Shown piece after piece: positions 34,565 through 46,684 of a DNA stretch of 64,000 nucleotides (the stretch's first letter is position 1; the number at the start of each line of letters is the position of its first letter). This stretch comes from Artemia franciscana (lineage: Eukaryota; Arthropoda; Branchiopoda; Anostraca; Artemiidae): contig NC_088866.1 in the NCBI RefSeq assembly GCF_032884065.1, forward strand, positions 58,921,866 through 58,985,865, written 5' to 3'. The notes under the pieces are model-generated. The model saw nothing but the letters and a program-made list of their open reading frames with translations. It did not search any database and was not told where the DNA came from. A program made the translations under genes and the position numbers.

Positions 34565-36436
34565 ATGGACCAGCCTTCTCCGAGTACATCAAAAACTGTG
34601 GAAGATGAGTATTCGGCTGTCCAGCGAAGACTTCGAACACAATCCGTGTCATTAGCACAGGCTCTGAATTTTATTCTTTGCCCGGAAGACACCTCCGACC
34701 TCGAAGATCTGTCTGATGAAGATGGGGACCCATCTGATCCTAGTTTTCTCCTTCCTGATCCTGATAATAACCCGCAGGAAGAAGAAATTGAAGAAGAAAT
34801 AGAAAGTGGTCGAATTGAAGCTGACGACCACAACAGTGAGGATGACCATGAGGACGTCGAGATCGCCAGACAAAATGCCACGAGCTCAGGCACTGCTGCT
34901 TCGAAACCAAACAAACGACGGGACCTTGCTTGGAGAAAAGTGGATTTCGTCCAGCAAGATGCTGCGTGGAAGGATCATCTTGTCGTCGACCAAGAAATGA
35001 GTGGAAAGACACCCCTGGAATTTGTCAGGCTGTTTTTTTTACCAAGAAGTGGTCAACCTTATACGTGACCAAACGAAAATTTACGCTCTTCAAAAAGATG
35101 CCAAAGAATTTGGAGTTTCATCTGCTGAGGTGGGATGCTTCTTAGGGATCCTTGTATTCACAGGAATAGTGAAAATGCCGTCATACCGCAGTTACTGGTC
35201 AAACGAAACGCGCTACCCTGTAATAGCTGATGCCATGTCGCATGACAGATTCGAGCAGATCAAAAAGTATCTTCATTTCAACGACAATCTTACCCAGAAA
35301 CCACGAGGAGACCCTGGGCACGATAAGATCCACAAATTTCATCCTCTGATAGAGATGATCAGAGATAACTTTATGAAGATACCCCCAGAAGAACACCAGG
35401 CAGTAGACGAGCAAATTGTGCCGACAAAACAGAGGATTTCGTTGAAGCAGTACAATCCCAAGAAACTACATAAGTGGGGTTATAAGTTCATCTCAAGGGC
35501 TGGGGAGAGTGGTTTCGTTTACGACTTTGAAATGTATACGGGTAAGGGGTCGGTTGATGTCAGTGACCTGGGAGTTGGAGCTAATTTTGTCCTGCGGCTT
35601 GCAAGAGGAATACCCAAGCACAAAAATTACAAGCTATTCTTTGACAATTGGTTCTCCTCGTTAGACTTGGCACAAACACTAAGTGATCAGGGCATACTTA
35701 CACTGGCCACAGTGAGGGCAAACAGGTTGAAAGGCTGTGCTTTGGAATCGGACAGCAAATTGAAAGCCCGAGGAAGAGGCTCTTACGACTGGCGAGTGGA
35801 AACGCAGTCGAATGCCATTGTGGTGAAGTGGTATGACAATAAGCCAGTCCACTTGATTTCGACCTATGCCACCCTAGACCCAGAAGATACGTGTAGGCGG
35901 TGGGATGGTAAACGATAGAGTATGCCGATGTCAAGCGACCATATTGTGTGAAGGAGTACAACCGCTTTATGGGTGGTGTAGATCTTGCCGACATGTTGCT
36001 GGAGCTTTACAGGATCGACTTCAAGTCACGGAGCAAATGGTACATGAGGATCTTCTTCTTGTTTGACCTCTCCGTTGTGAATGGCTGGCTCTTATACCGC
36101 AGGTGTCTTGCTGCTGGGCAGAAACCAATGAACCTGCTACAGTTCAAGACAGATGTGGCACGTGCACTTCTATCTGGTGCATCTTTGGCAACACCGAAGA
36201 GAGGTAGACCTCTCAGTGACGCAGATACCAACTCTCAGAAAAAAAGAAATTATACTTGTCGCCCCCCAGATTCGACAAGACTCGATGGACAGGGGCACTT
36301 CCCGGCTTGGATAGAGAGCAAACAGAGATGCAGAGTATGTGTACAAGCTCATTCCAAAGTGAAATGCGTAAAATGTGAAGTGTCCTTGTGTTTCACACCC
36401 AACAGGAATTGTTTTCTGACTTACCACACTATGTAG
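34565..36436 (+). pseudogene. piggyBac transposase (two frameshifts)
   Basis: Starts at ATG 34565, shortly after a possible acceptor (TTTTTTACAG). An acidic N-terminal region (DLEDLSDEDGD, EEEIEEEIES) is followed by the transposase core. Catalytic-region text: AVDEQIVPTKQR (near 35401), LFFDNWFSSLDL (near 35637) and MGGVDLADM (near 35970), covering the expected Asp residues. The C-terminus is a Cys/His-rich finger (CRVCVQAHSKVKCVKCEVSL, then CF..YH) ending at 36436. The frame shifts at an eight-T run (35033-35040) and again near 35905-35945. All three segments together would give about 620 residues, normal for the family. When intact the enzyme excises and inserts the element at TTAA-like sites. 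Confidence 0.92.
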
Positions 36437-36624
36437 CCGATCAGAGTGTTTTTGTGCCATGATTGCCGGATGGTTCCTGTGGGATCCATTTTTTTATTTC
36501 ATCATCTTTATCAATACATTTTTTTTCTTGCCATTTCTGTCGTGGAATAGGTCATAACGAAGCCTGGAAACGGCCGAAATATTTTTCCCATTCTTTTTTC
36601 ATAATTCAGGCATCAAAGGGCTAA

Positions 36625-37848
36625 AAGACTCATAATAGTACTCTCTTCCATTTGATTTAAAAATGACGTAAAATCACTCAGTATTCAGCTGAGGTTGCCA
36701 ATATTCCCCTCAGTTTAGAGATGGGATGGACGCTAATGATACAGGACGGAATAGTTAAATTTTATTTGCTTTTAGACCTCCCTAAACTGATTTTCACTGA
36801 AATTAAAATTCTAATTCCTATTAGAATTTTCCTATTGTTTCTCCTTAGGAGCACTGAATAAAACAATAAATTCCTAAGTTAAAGAATTATTTATTCGTAA
36901 AAGTGAATGAAATTTGTTAATTTTGATTGAATTTTATTATAAGTAAATAAAGAAATTACAAACGCTGTATTCATATTATAATATTTTATACTTAAATTTT
37001 CTAGTTTAAAATTTTTTTTACTAAATTTATCAAAAGCAATGTCTAGGTGTATTGCTGCTTTAATAATTTTTGTCTGTGATTATTGTGCTATTCAAATCTA
37101 ATAGTGGTACATATTTCACCTTAGATATGTATGTTATTTATGTTTGTTTAATTATTTAATTTAGATTTGTTGTATGTAATTAAAATATGCTAAAAAATAA
37201 TAATAAAAAAAATTAGATAAACCTTTATTAACATTGCCATTCAATTTATTACTTTTGTACTTTCATGTAGTAAAAGTTTTTTTAGTTCCCCAATATTTTA
37301 TTTCATTTGGCAATTATATAGAGGAAGATTTTTGTAAACAATGAATTGACCGAAATTAAGTATTAAAAAGTTAACTATTTACTGATGAAATTTTAAAAAA
37401 TTGTTCATACAGTTTGTTTTGAGAATGAACAGTTAATTGTTATTCCCCCACTAACAATGCTGACATTATGGAATTTTTTGCGGCTTGTTAATTTGTGTGA
37501 ATTTTGTGAAACTCGTTAGTACTGAACATATAGCTGAATGAATGAATCCCGTAATGGAAATGAGTTTTTCAAATTTTGACATGTATATATATGATTTTCT
37601 GTAATTGCGTGATCAACGTTATTTTCTGTAATTGCGTGTTCATGATATAGTAAAAAATGATAAGACAAACAAAGAGAGATAACTGTGGAAGTGCTAGAGG
37701 TGATTGTTGATTACTGTTACAGAATATTTTATAAAAAAGCAGGGAAATGTATTTTGTATGTAATCTATTTTTAAATCGTATTGGATAATCATAAATTAAA
37801 TTCAATATAAAGTACAAGTTTTGGAAAAATGTGTTCAACAAATCTCAG
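36625..37848 (+). other. Intron sequence after the transposon nest
   Basis: AT-rich, no gene. TTTTCTGTAATTGCGTG occurs twice close together (37594 and 37622). Confidence 0.45.
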
Positions 37849-37894
37849 AATTAAATGTTATAAAACTTGTTGGATACGCAATCTTGAAGAGCAG
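37849..37894 (+). CDS. Possible exon of the split gene
   Basis: Ends at a donor, GAGCAG|GTAAAT, in phase 0. The frame that fits the next exon reads CYKTCWIRNLEEQ. The acceptor (AAATCTCAG at 37848) is weak and would be out of phase with exon 21614-21742, so another exon would be needed between them. Alternatively this is not an exon and 21742 joins 38125 directly. Confidence 0.25.
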
Positions 37895-38124
37895 GTAAAT
37901 TACCTAAATACAAAGGTTCCTCCTGGGTTGGTTGGTCTTATTGTTCCAAAATGATAATTACTAGGGTTTTATAGTTAATTAATGCTGTTATATATTAGAC
38001 ATATGTCAAGACACTGAGTGTAAATTCAATATTGCTCGTTTAACTTACAAGACTATCTATAAATGTATATTGAGATTTGTATCGACTTTCAGCTAGTGAG
38101 ACTCAATATATGTTCCTTTTCTAG

Positions 38125-38280
38125 ATGATTGACCTGCTGAAACATCCTGAGCTACTCCAGCAAAACAACGAAGAGGAAAATTTGAAAATAAAGGAGAAAT
38201 TGTTTTTGTCTGCGAATAGATACAATAATCTAGAGAAGGCAAAAAGATTTGTTAGAAAACATTTTAATTTTATTCTATAA
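38125..38280 (+). CDS. Terminal exon of the split gene (51 codons and stop)
   Basis: Good acceptor (TGTTCCTTTTCTAG) in phase 0, then 51 open codons to TAA at 38278-38280: MIDLLKHPELLQQNNEEENL, KIKEKLFLSANRYNNLEKAK, RFVRKHFNFIL. Helical, with an acidic patch followed by a basic C-terminus. The composition contrasts with the flanks. It joins in frame to 21742 or to 37894. Family unknown. If the model is right, the last intron is about 16.4 kb because of transposon insertions. Confidence 0.55.
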   Translation: MIDLLKHPELLQQNNEEENLKIKEKLFLSANRYNNLEKAKRFVRKHFNFIL

Positions 38281-38724
38281 ATGAAAAAAAAAGTTTTATA
38301 TATACATTTTGACCAGACTTATAGGTAAAAGATTATTACTTAATTTTTGAGCATTCCATTACGATAGAATATTACTTATTCTTTCTAGGTAGACGTTAAG
38401 TATGAATAAATTGGAGATCGTAACAATACATTATTGTCCGACAAATTATTACATTTAAAGGCAGACAAACTATTCAAGAAGTGTATAAAAGAAGTTGGAA
38501 CAAGGAACAATTAAATAGTTGTAATATTTAATAACTCTGACACGGCTACCTCGGAGCGCAGAAACTTTCGTCTATAATTTCCAATAAGAATCGGGTAACA
38601 TAAAATAGATGATAATATTATCAGAAAATACAGATTGGTAGTGTTCATTTAAAAATAGTTTGCGATTTGAGCTTGAGAAAAATGATAATTGACTGAATAA
38701 TTAAAACTTAACAATTATTCGAGA
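38281..38724 (+). other. Sequence after the proposed stop, no feature
   Basis: AT-rich; nothing recognised. It would contain the 3' UTR of the split gene, but I see no clear AATAAA close to the stop. Confidence 0.35.
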
Positions 38725-39145
<421 letters not shown>

Positions 39146-39386
39146 GGCAACACCACAAAGACAAAAACAACACTACAAGACTACACTACAAACAACACTA
39201 CAAAAACTACAAGACAAAGTCAAGACGAAGAATCAAGACAGAAGAAAAAAAGAGTCAAAGAGACACAAGTAAGAAGAAGACGTACAAATGAGAAAAACAA
39301 GGATGTTCTGAGATTTAACCAGCATGAGAAAGCAGCAGATCTAAATAAACGTTGAGTTTTAAAACGATATAGCACTGACGAGGACT

Positions 39387-40170
39387 AATGAAAAAATAAT
39401 TGGGAAGTATCCCTAAACATTTGAGTAGTTTTTTTTAAGAACTATATTTGTATTTTCATGTGCACTCTTTGCAAGAATCTATTAGAGTCTATAAGAATCT
39501 ATCTACTCTATAAGAATCTATAATCTATTTCACTTTTTTTTATTCCAGGGATGGAGAAGGTACTTTTTCGAAGGCAAAGAGCCTTATGAGTTCTCTATGA
39601 ATTTCCGATGAAGAAATTAAAGATACTCATTCACTAAATTGTTTTTTTTTATGGAAGAAATTTTCCACTTCGAGGAAAGGAATATAAAATTACTGTCATT
39701 TGTGTTAACGAAAACTTGGAATCATTTACGGAGAAAAACAAGATAGAAACATTTATTCAAGAATGGAGTGCCAAAGGTTTCAAGAGGACAGAGTTTATCT
39801 GTTAACGAAAACTTGGAATCATTTACGGAGAAAAACAAGATAGAAACATTTATTCAAGAATGGAGTGCCAAAGGTTTCAAGAGGACAGAGTTTATCTTTA
39901 AAACTATTATGAAACATTTCAGTGACAAGGAATTACGAGATAATCTCGAGATCCATGACCTTATAGAAGCAATTAGTAGAGCAACAACCAGAGCCACTAT
40001 TGTTTATACTAATGGGGATCAGTTGCTTAGTGGAATAGCACAGCAGTTTGAAGAACATACTCCAAAAATCATGCCGGAAGGTGGTTACAAAAAAATGTAT
40101 AAATTGGAAGAAATTGTTAAAGGAGTCTTGACAAAAAGTGTTGACAAGTGTATTCCTTTTTGAGTGAATT
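39387..40170 (+). repeat. Duplicated exon-like unit, copy 1
   Basis: Matches 40842-41480 (offset about 1.45 kb). It has an intron-like tail ending in TTTTTTTATTCCAG (39549), then exon-like text DGEGTFSKAKSLMSS... . From 39768 it reads ENLESFTEKNKIETFIQEWS, KHFSDKELRDNLEIHDLIEA and GIAQQFEEHTPKIMPEGGYK, to a TGA at 40162. An internal 98-bp direct duplication (39704-39797 and 39802-39898) breaks the frame. I do not recognise the protein. The Penelope-like fragment lies between the two copies. This may be a duplicated host exon or part of an unknown element. Confidence 0.8.
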
Positions 40171-40319
40171 CAAGTGTATTTTATGGTTTTTTTATAGTTG
40201 TTGATAACCTTTTCCTTTAATTTTTGCTTGTTTACGTTTGCACAACTTAAAAAAAATAAAGTGAGAGGATTTAGAGTCTCTCTAGATTTGATTTCCCTCT
40301 CTAGAGTCTTCTATGCACA

Positions 40320-40812
40320 AATTCTATTCATCTATTTCCAACCCAGACGAAGTTAGTGCTTGTCTTATTGATACACTTTACGATAATAAAAAAGGCTAAT
40401 CCTCCCGCCAACATAAAACCAGACAATTTGCGAGACCTAAGAATTCTACTCAGTCTCCGCAAAGATCAGTCCATTATTATAACTAAATAAGATAAAAGTA
40501 ATTCTTTGGTTGTCATGGATATGAAAGATTACGACACAAAAATTTATGTACATCTAAATGACAAAACTACATATAAAACTATAACCCACGATCATACTGA
40601 TCAGTTTGCTAACAAAATTATAAAAGAATTAAAAGATCTAAAACAAAATAGTAAAATTAATCCACAATTATATAATAAATTTTTCCCCAGAGGCAGTTTT
40701 TGTCCAAAATTTTATGGTCTACCAAAATTACATAAGCAAGGCATTCCTTTCAGGCCAATTGTAGCTTGTACGAGAGCCCCAACCTCTAACATTGGAGAGT
40801 CCTCAATATAGC
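40320..40812 (+). pseudogene. Penelope-like element reverse transcriptase, N-terminal fragment
   Basis: Reads LRDLRILLSLRKDQSIIITK (near 40430), then a TAA, then SNSLVVMDMKDYDTKIYVHL (near 40500) and FCPKFYGLPKLHKQGIPFRP (near 40700). It ends VACTRAPTSNIG near 40790. The blocks ITK.DK..S.VVMD..DY and FYGLPKLHK..IPFRPIV are characteristic of Penelope-like RTs. Only the first part of RT is present, without the catalytic YADD-type motif or GIY-YIG domain. One in-frame TAA replaces a residue in the ITK.DK block. Dead fragment. Confidence 0.85.
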
Positions 40813-40841
40813 AAAGGTCCTCAAAGTAAAAAAACTTTATT

Positions 40842-41480
40842 GAAAAAATAATTGGGAATTATCCCTAAAACATTTGAGTAGTTTTTTTTTTAATTTTATG
40901 AACTATACTTGTATTTTCATTTGCAATCTTTGCAAGAATCCTCATAATCGATTTCACTTTTTTTATTCCAGGGATGGAGAAGGTGCTTTTTCGGAGGCAA
41001 AGAGCCTTATGAGTTCTATAGGAATTTCCGATGAAGAACTTAAAGATGCTCATTCACTAATTTTTTTTTAATGGAAGAAATTTTCCACTTCGTGGAAAGG
41101 AATATAAAATTAGGTGTCATTTGTGTTAACGAAAACTTGGAATCATTTACGGAGAAAAATAAGCTAGAAACAGTTATTCAAGAATTGAGTTCCAAAGGAT
41201 TCAAGCTATATTCAAACTATTATGAAACATTTCAGTGACAAGGAATTACGAGATAATCTCAAGATCCAAGACCTTATAGAAGCAATTAGAAGAGCAACAA
41301 CCAAAGCCACTTTTGTTTATACAAATGGGAATCAGTTGCTAAGTGGAATAGCACAGCAGTTTAAAGAACATACTCCACAAATTATGCCGGAAGGTGGTTA
41401 CAAAAAATGTATAAAACGGAAGAAATTTTTAAAGAATGCTAGACAAAAAGTGTTGACAAATGTATTCCTTTTTGAATGAA
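40842..41480 (+). repeat. Duplicated exon-like unit, copy 2
   Basis: Second copy of 39387-40170. The acceptor-like TTTTTTATTCCAG (40970) is followed by the open text DGEGAFSEAKSLMSSIGISD and EELKDAHSL, better preserved than in copy 1. Then comes KHFSDKELRDNLKIQDLIEA (from 41222) with a frameshift before it. It lacks the 98-bp internal duplication. Ends near the TGA at 41476-41478. Confidence 0.8.
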
Positions 41481-41489
41481 TTCAAGTGT

Positions 41490-42068
41490 TCAGCTATCTA
41501 CCCTCCAATCTTTTTGTAACTTTAGAAAAACACTAGAAGTTTTAATTTCAGTTTGAAAGAGTCCTCTTCCGATGTTCGAAAACCATTGGTTCGACATGAT
41601 TACGCATGGGGAAAAACAAAAAATACGCATCTGCGATCTTTCTTCCTGCAAAAAATACACAAACTTGATATTTTGCAGAGGGAAACTTAAAATCACTGGA
41701 ACTAGCCTTCTCTGATATGTTGAATTGATGGTATTTTTTTTATTAAAATCGCTTGATTTTTTGGGGTTGTTTCCCCGTTTTTCAAAAATCATGCCAATTT
41801 TCTTAGATTCTTTGTTTTTGATGCGTAGCATTAAACATACTGATTTTTATATATTTGGGATCAGCATAAAGTCAATTTTGGTATATCTATTGGTGTCAAA
41901 ATACCGGTTTTTAGTTTTTCCGTCACTATTGAGCCTCGTCAATTCTTACGCTCAGTTCATTGCCATGAAATTCTATTTAGTAATACCATTGACTTCTTTA
42001 TGTTTAACAAAACCGTGGAGTTCTTAATAATCCTTCATCATATCATATGTATACGTTGTTGTTTTTTC
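41490..42068. other. Unassigned sequence
   Basis: A 113-codon frame on the minus strand (41490-41831) and a 100-codon frame on plus (41725-42027) overlap. Neither has a recognisable motif. No gene is called. Confidence 0.35.
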
Positions 42069-42227
42069 AGTTACTCATCTGGTTCTGTCCAGGCTCTTGT
42101 TTCACTAGCAAAAACAATAGTGAAATTGGAGTGGTTCATATTTTTTTGCCAGTTTTTGGACCAGCCTGGCGTGGACAATGTTTCAAGAAGTCTTTCAAGA
42201 CGTCAAACTGTTGGAAATCATTTGTAG
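42069..42227 (+). CDS. Candidate exon, unknown protein
   Basis: Follows an acceptor-like TTGTTGTTTTTTCAG. One frame is open for about 50 codons: SSGSVQALVSLAKTIVKLEW, FIFFCQFLDQPGVDNVSRSL, SRRQTVGNHL, to TAG at 42225-42227. The composition looks protein-like, with a hydrophobic stretch and a basic tail. No donor is needed if it is terminal. A second frame across the same region is also open (42047-42466), so coding is unproven. Confidence 0.25.
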   Translation, partial: SYSSGSVQALVSLAKTIVKLEWFIFFCQFLDQPGVDNVSRSLSRRQTVGNHL

Positions 42228-42466
42228 ATATGATGGACCGTGCAAGCATAAGTGTTTTCAATCTGATAAAACATTGTTTCTTCTATCATATAACAGTTAT
42301 TTTCGAAAATAATGTGGCCACAGCTTTGATTGTTGCTAATTTTAAAGCAGTTTATGGTACTGAACTTCATAATTTCATGAATACATTTGTCTTGTTATTA
42401 CTTAAAATAAAATTTATTAGCTGTGTTAAGAATATTATTGGCTTAAGAATATTATATATTAGCTGA

Positions 42467-44040
<1,574 letters not shown>

Positions 44041-44043
44041 GGT

Positions 44044-44166
44044 GTGCCCAAATCACGCTCTTGCAAAAATGGATGTGCAGAACATTGCCCTTGTTCTTTT
44101 GATGGAAAGTGTGATCTACTTTGCTCATGTGGTGACAACTGCTCAATAAATTCAGATGAAGAATAA
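44044..44166 (+). pseudogene. Cysteine-rich C-terminal fragment
   Basis: About 40 codons to TAA at 44164-44166, reading SRSCKNGCAEHCPCSFDGKC then DLLCSCGDNCSINS. Eight Cys in the pattern CxxxCxxxCxCxxxxxxCxxxxCxCxxxxC resemble the CXC-type cysteine-rich tails (tesmin-like) seen in some proteins and in some transposon-associated arthropod proteins. No upstream domain is recognisable in a connected frame, so I treat it as a relic. The cysteine spacing is unlikely in random sequence. Confidence 0.35.
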
Positions 44167-44169
44167 AGA

Positions 44170-45397
44170 AAGGTGAGTTTCTCATGCATGTCTTGCCTGC
44201 TATTTTTCTTATATTGAAATGGAAATCATGACTTATCTGAAATTTAATATCCATTAATCAACTAATCACTAAAGTAATCAATGCTTGTTCAGCCTGTCAT
44301 CTTTAATGTGACTAATCCGAGTATGATGTAGCTTCACATAAAGTTTTCAGTTGGACAGTAGACTACTTTTACCAAAATTCTTCAACTCTCTTTATGAAAC
44401 TTCTTCTGAATCCTTCTATCTTTTAACAAGCTTTTTTGAGATACTTGTTGAGAACTTTCTTGATTTCTAATCAAACGTTTTCAGGACGTTAATACTGCAA
44501 GCCACAGAAGTATAGTCATTTATTCAAGCATTATTTGTGAATTGTAATTACTAAAATAGTTTTTGATTCTATATATTTAAGCAATATATTGAATATGTAT
44601 CTGTCCTTAACCAGTAAGCGTGTCCGATTTGAAGTTTTTTTTTAGGGGGTGGGGGGAATTATTTCATTGTGGGCATGTTTGATTTCGGCTAGATTTCATT
44701 TTTCAAACTACTGAACCTGATAACAACACTTGTTACTGAAGGGAAAGTATTCAATTATATTAGGCGTCAATTCTACCTTAAGCACCGATTTCCAATCGCT
44801 GTTCCCGGCATATTCAATTTGATGGGAAGTCCACTTTTGAACCTAGTGTACCTTTTGGGTGAGGGGGGTGTCACATTTTCCAGACCTGGCGCCCGGATTA
44901 GTTATTGAATTTGAAAGAATCTTTGAGATCAGTGAAAATGGCTTGACTTCTCTTGTTCTGAGTGGTGAATTGGATCTTGGAAACAATATTCGTGGATATT
45001 GTGTAAAGCCAAGAATTCGGTTATGTTTTTGCTGAAGTTTTATTTGTTATCATTTCTCAGCTTTTGGAGTGTCTTGTATATCCTGCACATCACTGTCGGT
45101 GCTTATAAATTAGCCAACTTTCTATTCAAAGTTGTTCTGACAAATAATTTACAATGATTAACAATTTTTTCTATTATATGCAAAGTTGAGACGAAAGAAG
45201 CCGCGTTTATTTTTTCCAGTAGTCATTTTGCTTAACGTGTTGACTCATCGTCAGAACTATCAGATACTGCAGCTAGCACAACAGCAATATGATCAAATCT
45301 GGCCTTCATTAAAACATAATATCTCTATATCAGGCCAAAATTGAAAGAAATAAACTGTTTTTTTAAGATATCTGGGAAATGACATGCTGGCTTTTAG
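44170..45397. other. Unassigned sequence
   Basis: No gene, repeat family or RNA recognised. Confidence 0.35.
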
Positions 45398-45694
45398 CTT
45401 TCCTTCTGGAATAGGGCTTTTGAAGAGCTTAAACGATCCCGCAATGAAAATCTTGCGATTTTAGAAGATTGGCAGAAAGAAACAGAGAAGGACATTAGGA
45501 ACATTTTACTTGCACAGTTAGAAAAGAATAAGCTGGTGCTAGAGTATCTTGTTTCACAGAAAAATATTGACATGACAAGATGTTACCTTCGCATGATCGG
45601 TGGAATCCTTTCGAAAGGAGTTGATGAAATGACAAATCTGGAAGAGCATTGTAAAATTGTCAAAAAGCAATTAGAAGATGTACAAAAAGTTTGA
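45398..45694 (+). CDS. Candidate helical exon or relic, 98 codons
   Basis: Open from an acceptor-like CTGGCTTTTAG to TGA at 45692-45694 without an internal ATG start being required. Text: FEELKRSRNENLAILEDWQK, ETEKDIRNILLAQLEKNKLV, MIGGILSKGVDEMTNLEEHC, KIVKKQLEDVQKV. Strongly alpha-helical with charge repeats, typical of a coiled coil. It stops about 30 bp before the homology shared by both Helitron relics begins. It could be a helical domain carried by this Helitron copy or an unrelated host exon. The equivalent position in the other copy has a different sequence. Confidence 0.35.
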   Translation, partial: LSFWNRAFEELKRSRNENLAILEDWQKETEKDIRNILLAQLEKNKLVLEYLVSQKNIDMTRCYLRMIGGILSKGVDEMTNLEEHCKIVKKQLEDVQKV

Positions 45695-45724
45695 AAGTGC
45701 ACTAGAATAGAGCAATTTAAGTCA

Positions 45725-46684
45725 TTAATAAATGACTTAAATTCCCTTAATTTAGATCCGAAGATAATTGTTGACAGAATTATAAGCAACGAAAAAATGC
45801 AATAATGACAAGCTCATCACACTGATAGTTTCTGGATTTGGAAGAACTGTGAAGTCATGAGTAATTAGTGTGCTTAGAAGGTCCATTTGTCAGGAATTCA
45901 CGAGGGGGATTTTCCAGTTTTTGTTATGGTTCCAACTGGATTTGCCACTCATAGTATAAAGGGTGTTACCATTCATCGGTGTTTAAGTCTGCCATTTGAC
46001 CAGCAGAGAACTGCAAAGTATGCATCGTTATCCACCAAACAATTGCTGATAATTAAGAGAAAAACTTGGACGAAAACGAATTTTCATTATAGATGAAATA
46101 AGCAAGGTTTCGTCTCTGATTCTTATGTATATTCATTTGCAATGGACGTGATTAAATCTAATAGTTTCCAAATGGGAAATTCCAACTTTGTTCTCTTTGG
46201 ATATTTTCTTCAATTAAGGCCCGTGTCAGTAAATCCACCTTTTATTCCTCTTACTCGTCTAGAGATTCGAAATAGACTTGAATCCATGGGATCTTTTAAT
46301 CTATAGTAAGAATTTCAGTATAATAAGCTGACAGTCAACATGAAGCAAAGGAAGGACAAGCACTATGCAGATACTCTTGCAAACATAAGGGTTGGAATTT
46401 GTGAAGAACAGTATCTCCGGTGTCTTTCAACATGAAAATTTGGATGTAAGTCGCGAGCCACCTCAGAAAAAACTACAAAATTATATTGTCATTTGTTTAA
46501 GGAGGGCAAAGTGCCGGTTACTTTGATGCCCACAAACAACAAATTTAGACAAATAAACAACACACTGCTAAAGGAAACGAGCTCAAAACATCTTAAACTG
46601 ACTGCCATTGATTTTCTTTCTTTTGTGGCAGGAAATAAAAGGATTGAAGAAGCACTAAATAGTGAACCGAATGTAAGAAAGTAA
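45725..46684 (+). pseudogene. Helitron Pif1-like helicase, broken copy 2
   Basis: Same order of blocks as 10575-11720: LNSLNLDPKIIVDRIISNEK; a Walker A relic SGFGRTVKS followed by TGA; GDFPVFVMVPTGFATHS; GVTIHRCLSLPFDQQ; FIIDEIS; GSFNL followed by TAG; NMKQRKDKHYADTLANIRVG; KEGKVPVTL. It ends at 46684, lacking the later LFNDARVML and QFPLQLAF blocks. It shares the TGA after Walker A and the TAG after SFNL with copy 1, and differs by scattered substitutions and small indels. Confidence 0.85.

Larger units (their letters stand above)
23567..36620 (+). mobile_element. piggyBac transposon, 13,054 bp with nested insertions
   Basis: Perfect 17-bp terminal inverted repeats: CCCTTTGATGCCTGAAT at 23567-23583 and its complement at 36604-36620. 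Both ends are flanked by CTAA (23563-23566 and 36621-36624), in the place of the usual piggyBac TTAA. Subterminal inverted repeats also pair: TCCCTCAGGAACCAT near 23585 with ATGGTTCCTGTGGGA near 36470. The transposase lies at 34565-36436 near the right end. Removing the hAT (23721-33102 plus one 8-bp repeat) and the MITE (33574-34525 plus one TA) leaves an element of about 2.7 kb, a normal piggyBac size. The piggyBac therefore inserted first, and the others landed in it. Confidence 0.92.

Noticed and set aside
35199-36460. Minus-strand frames opposite the piggyBac transposase
   Set aside because: The plus strand carries clear transposase text; these are antisense shadows.
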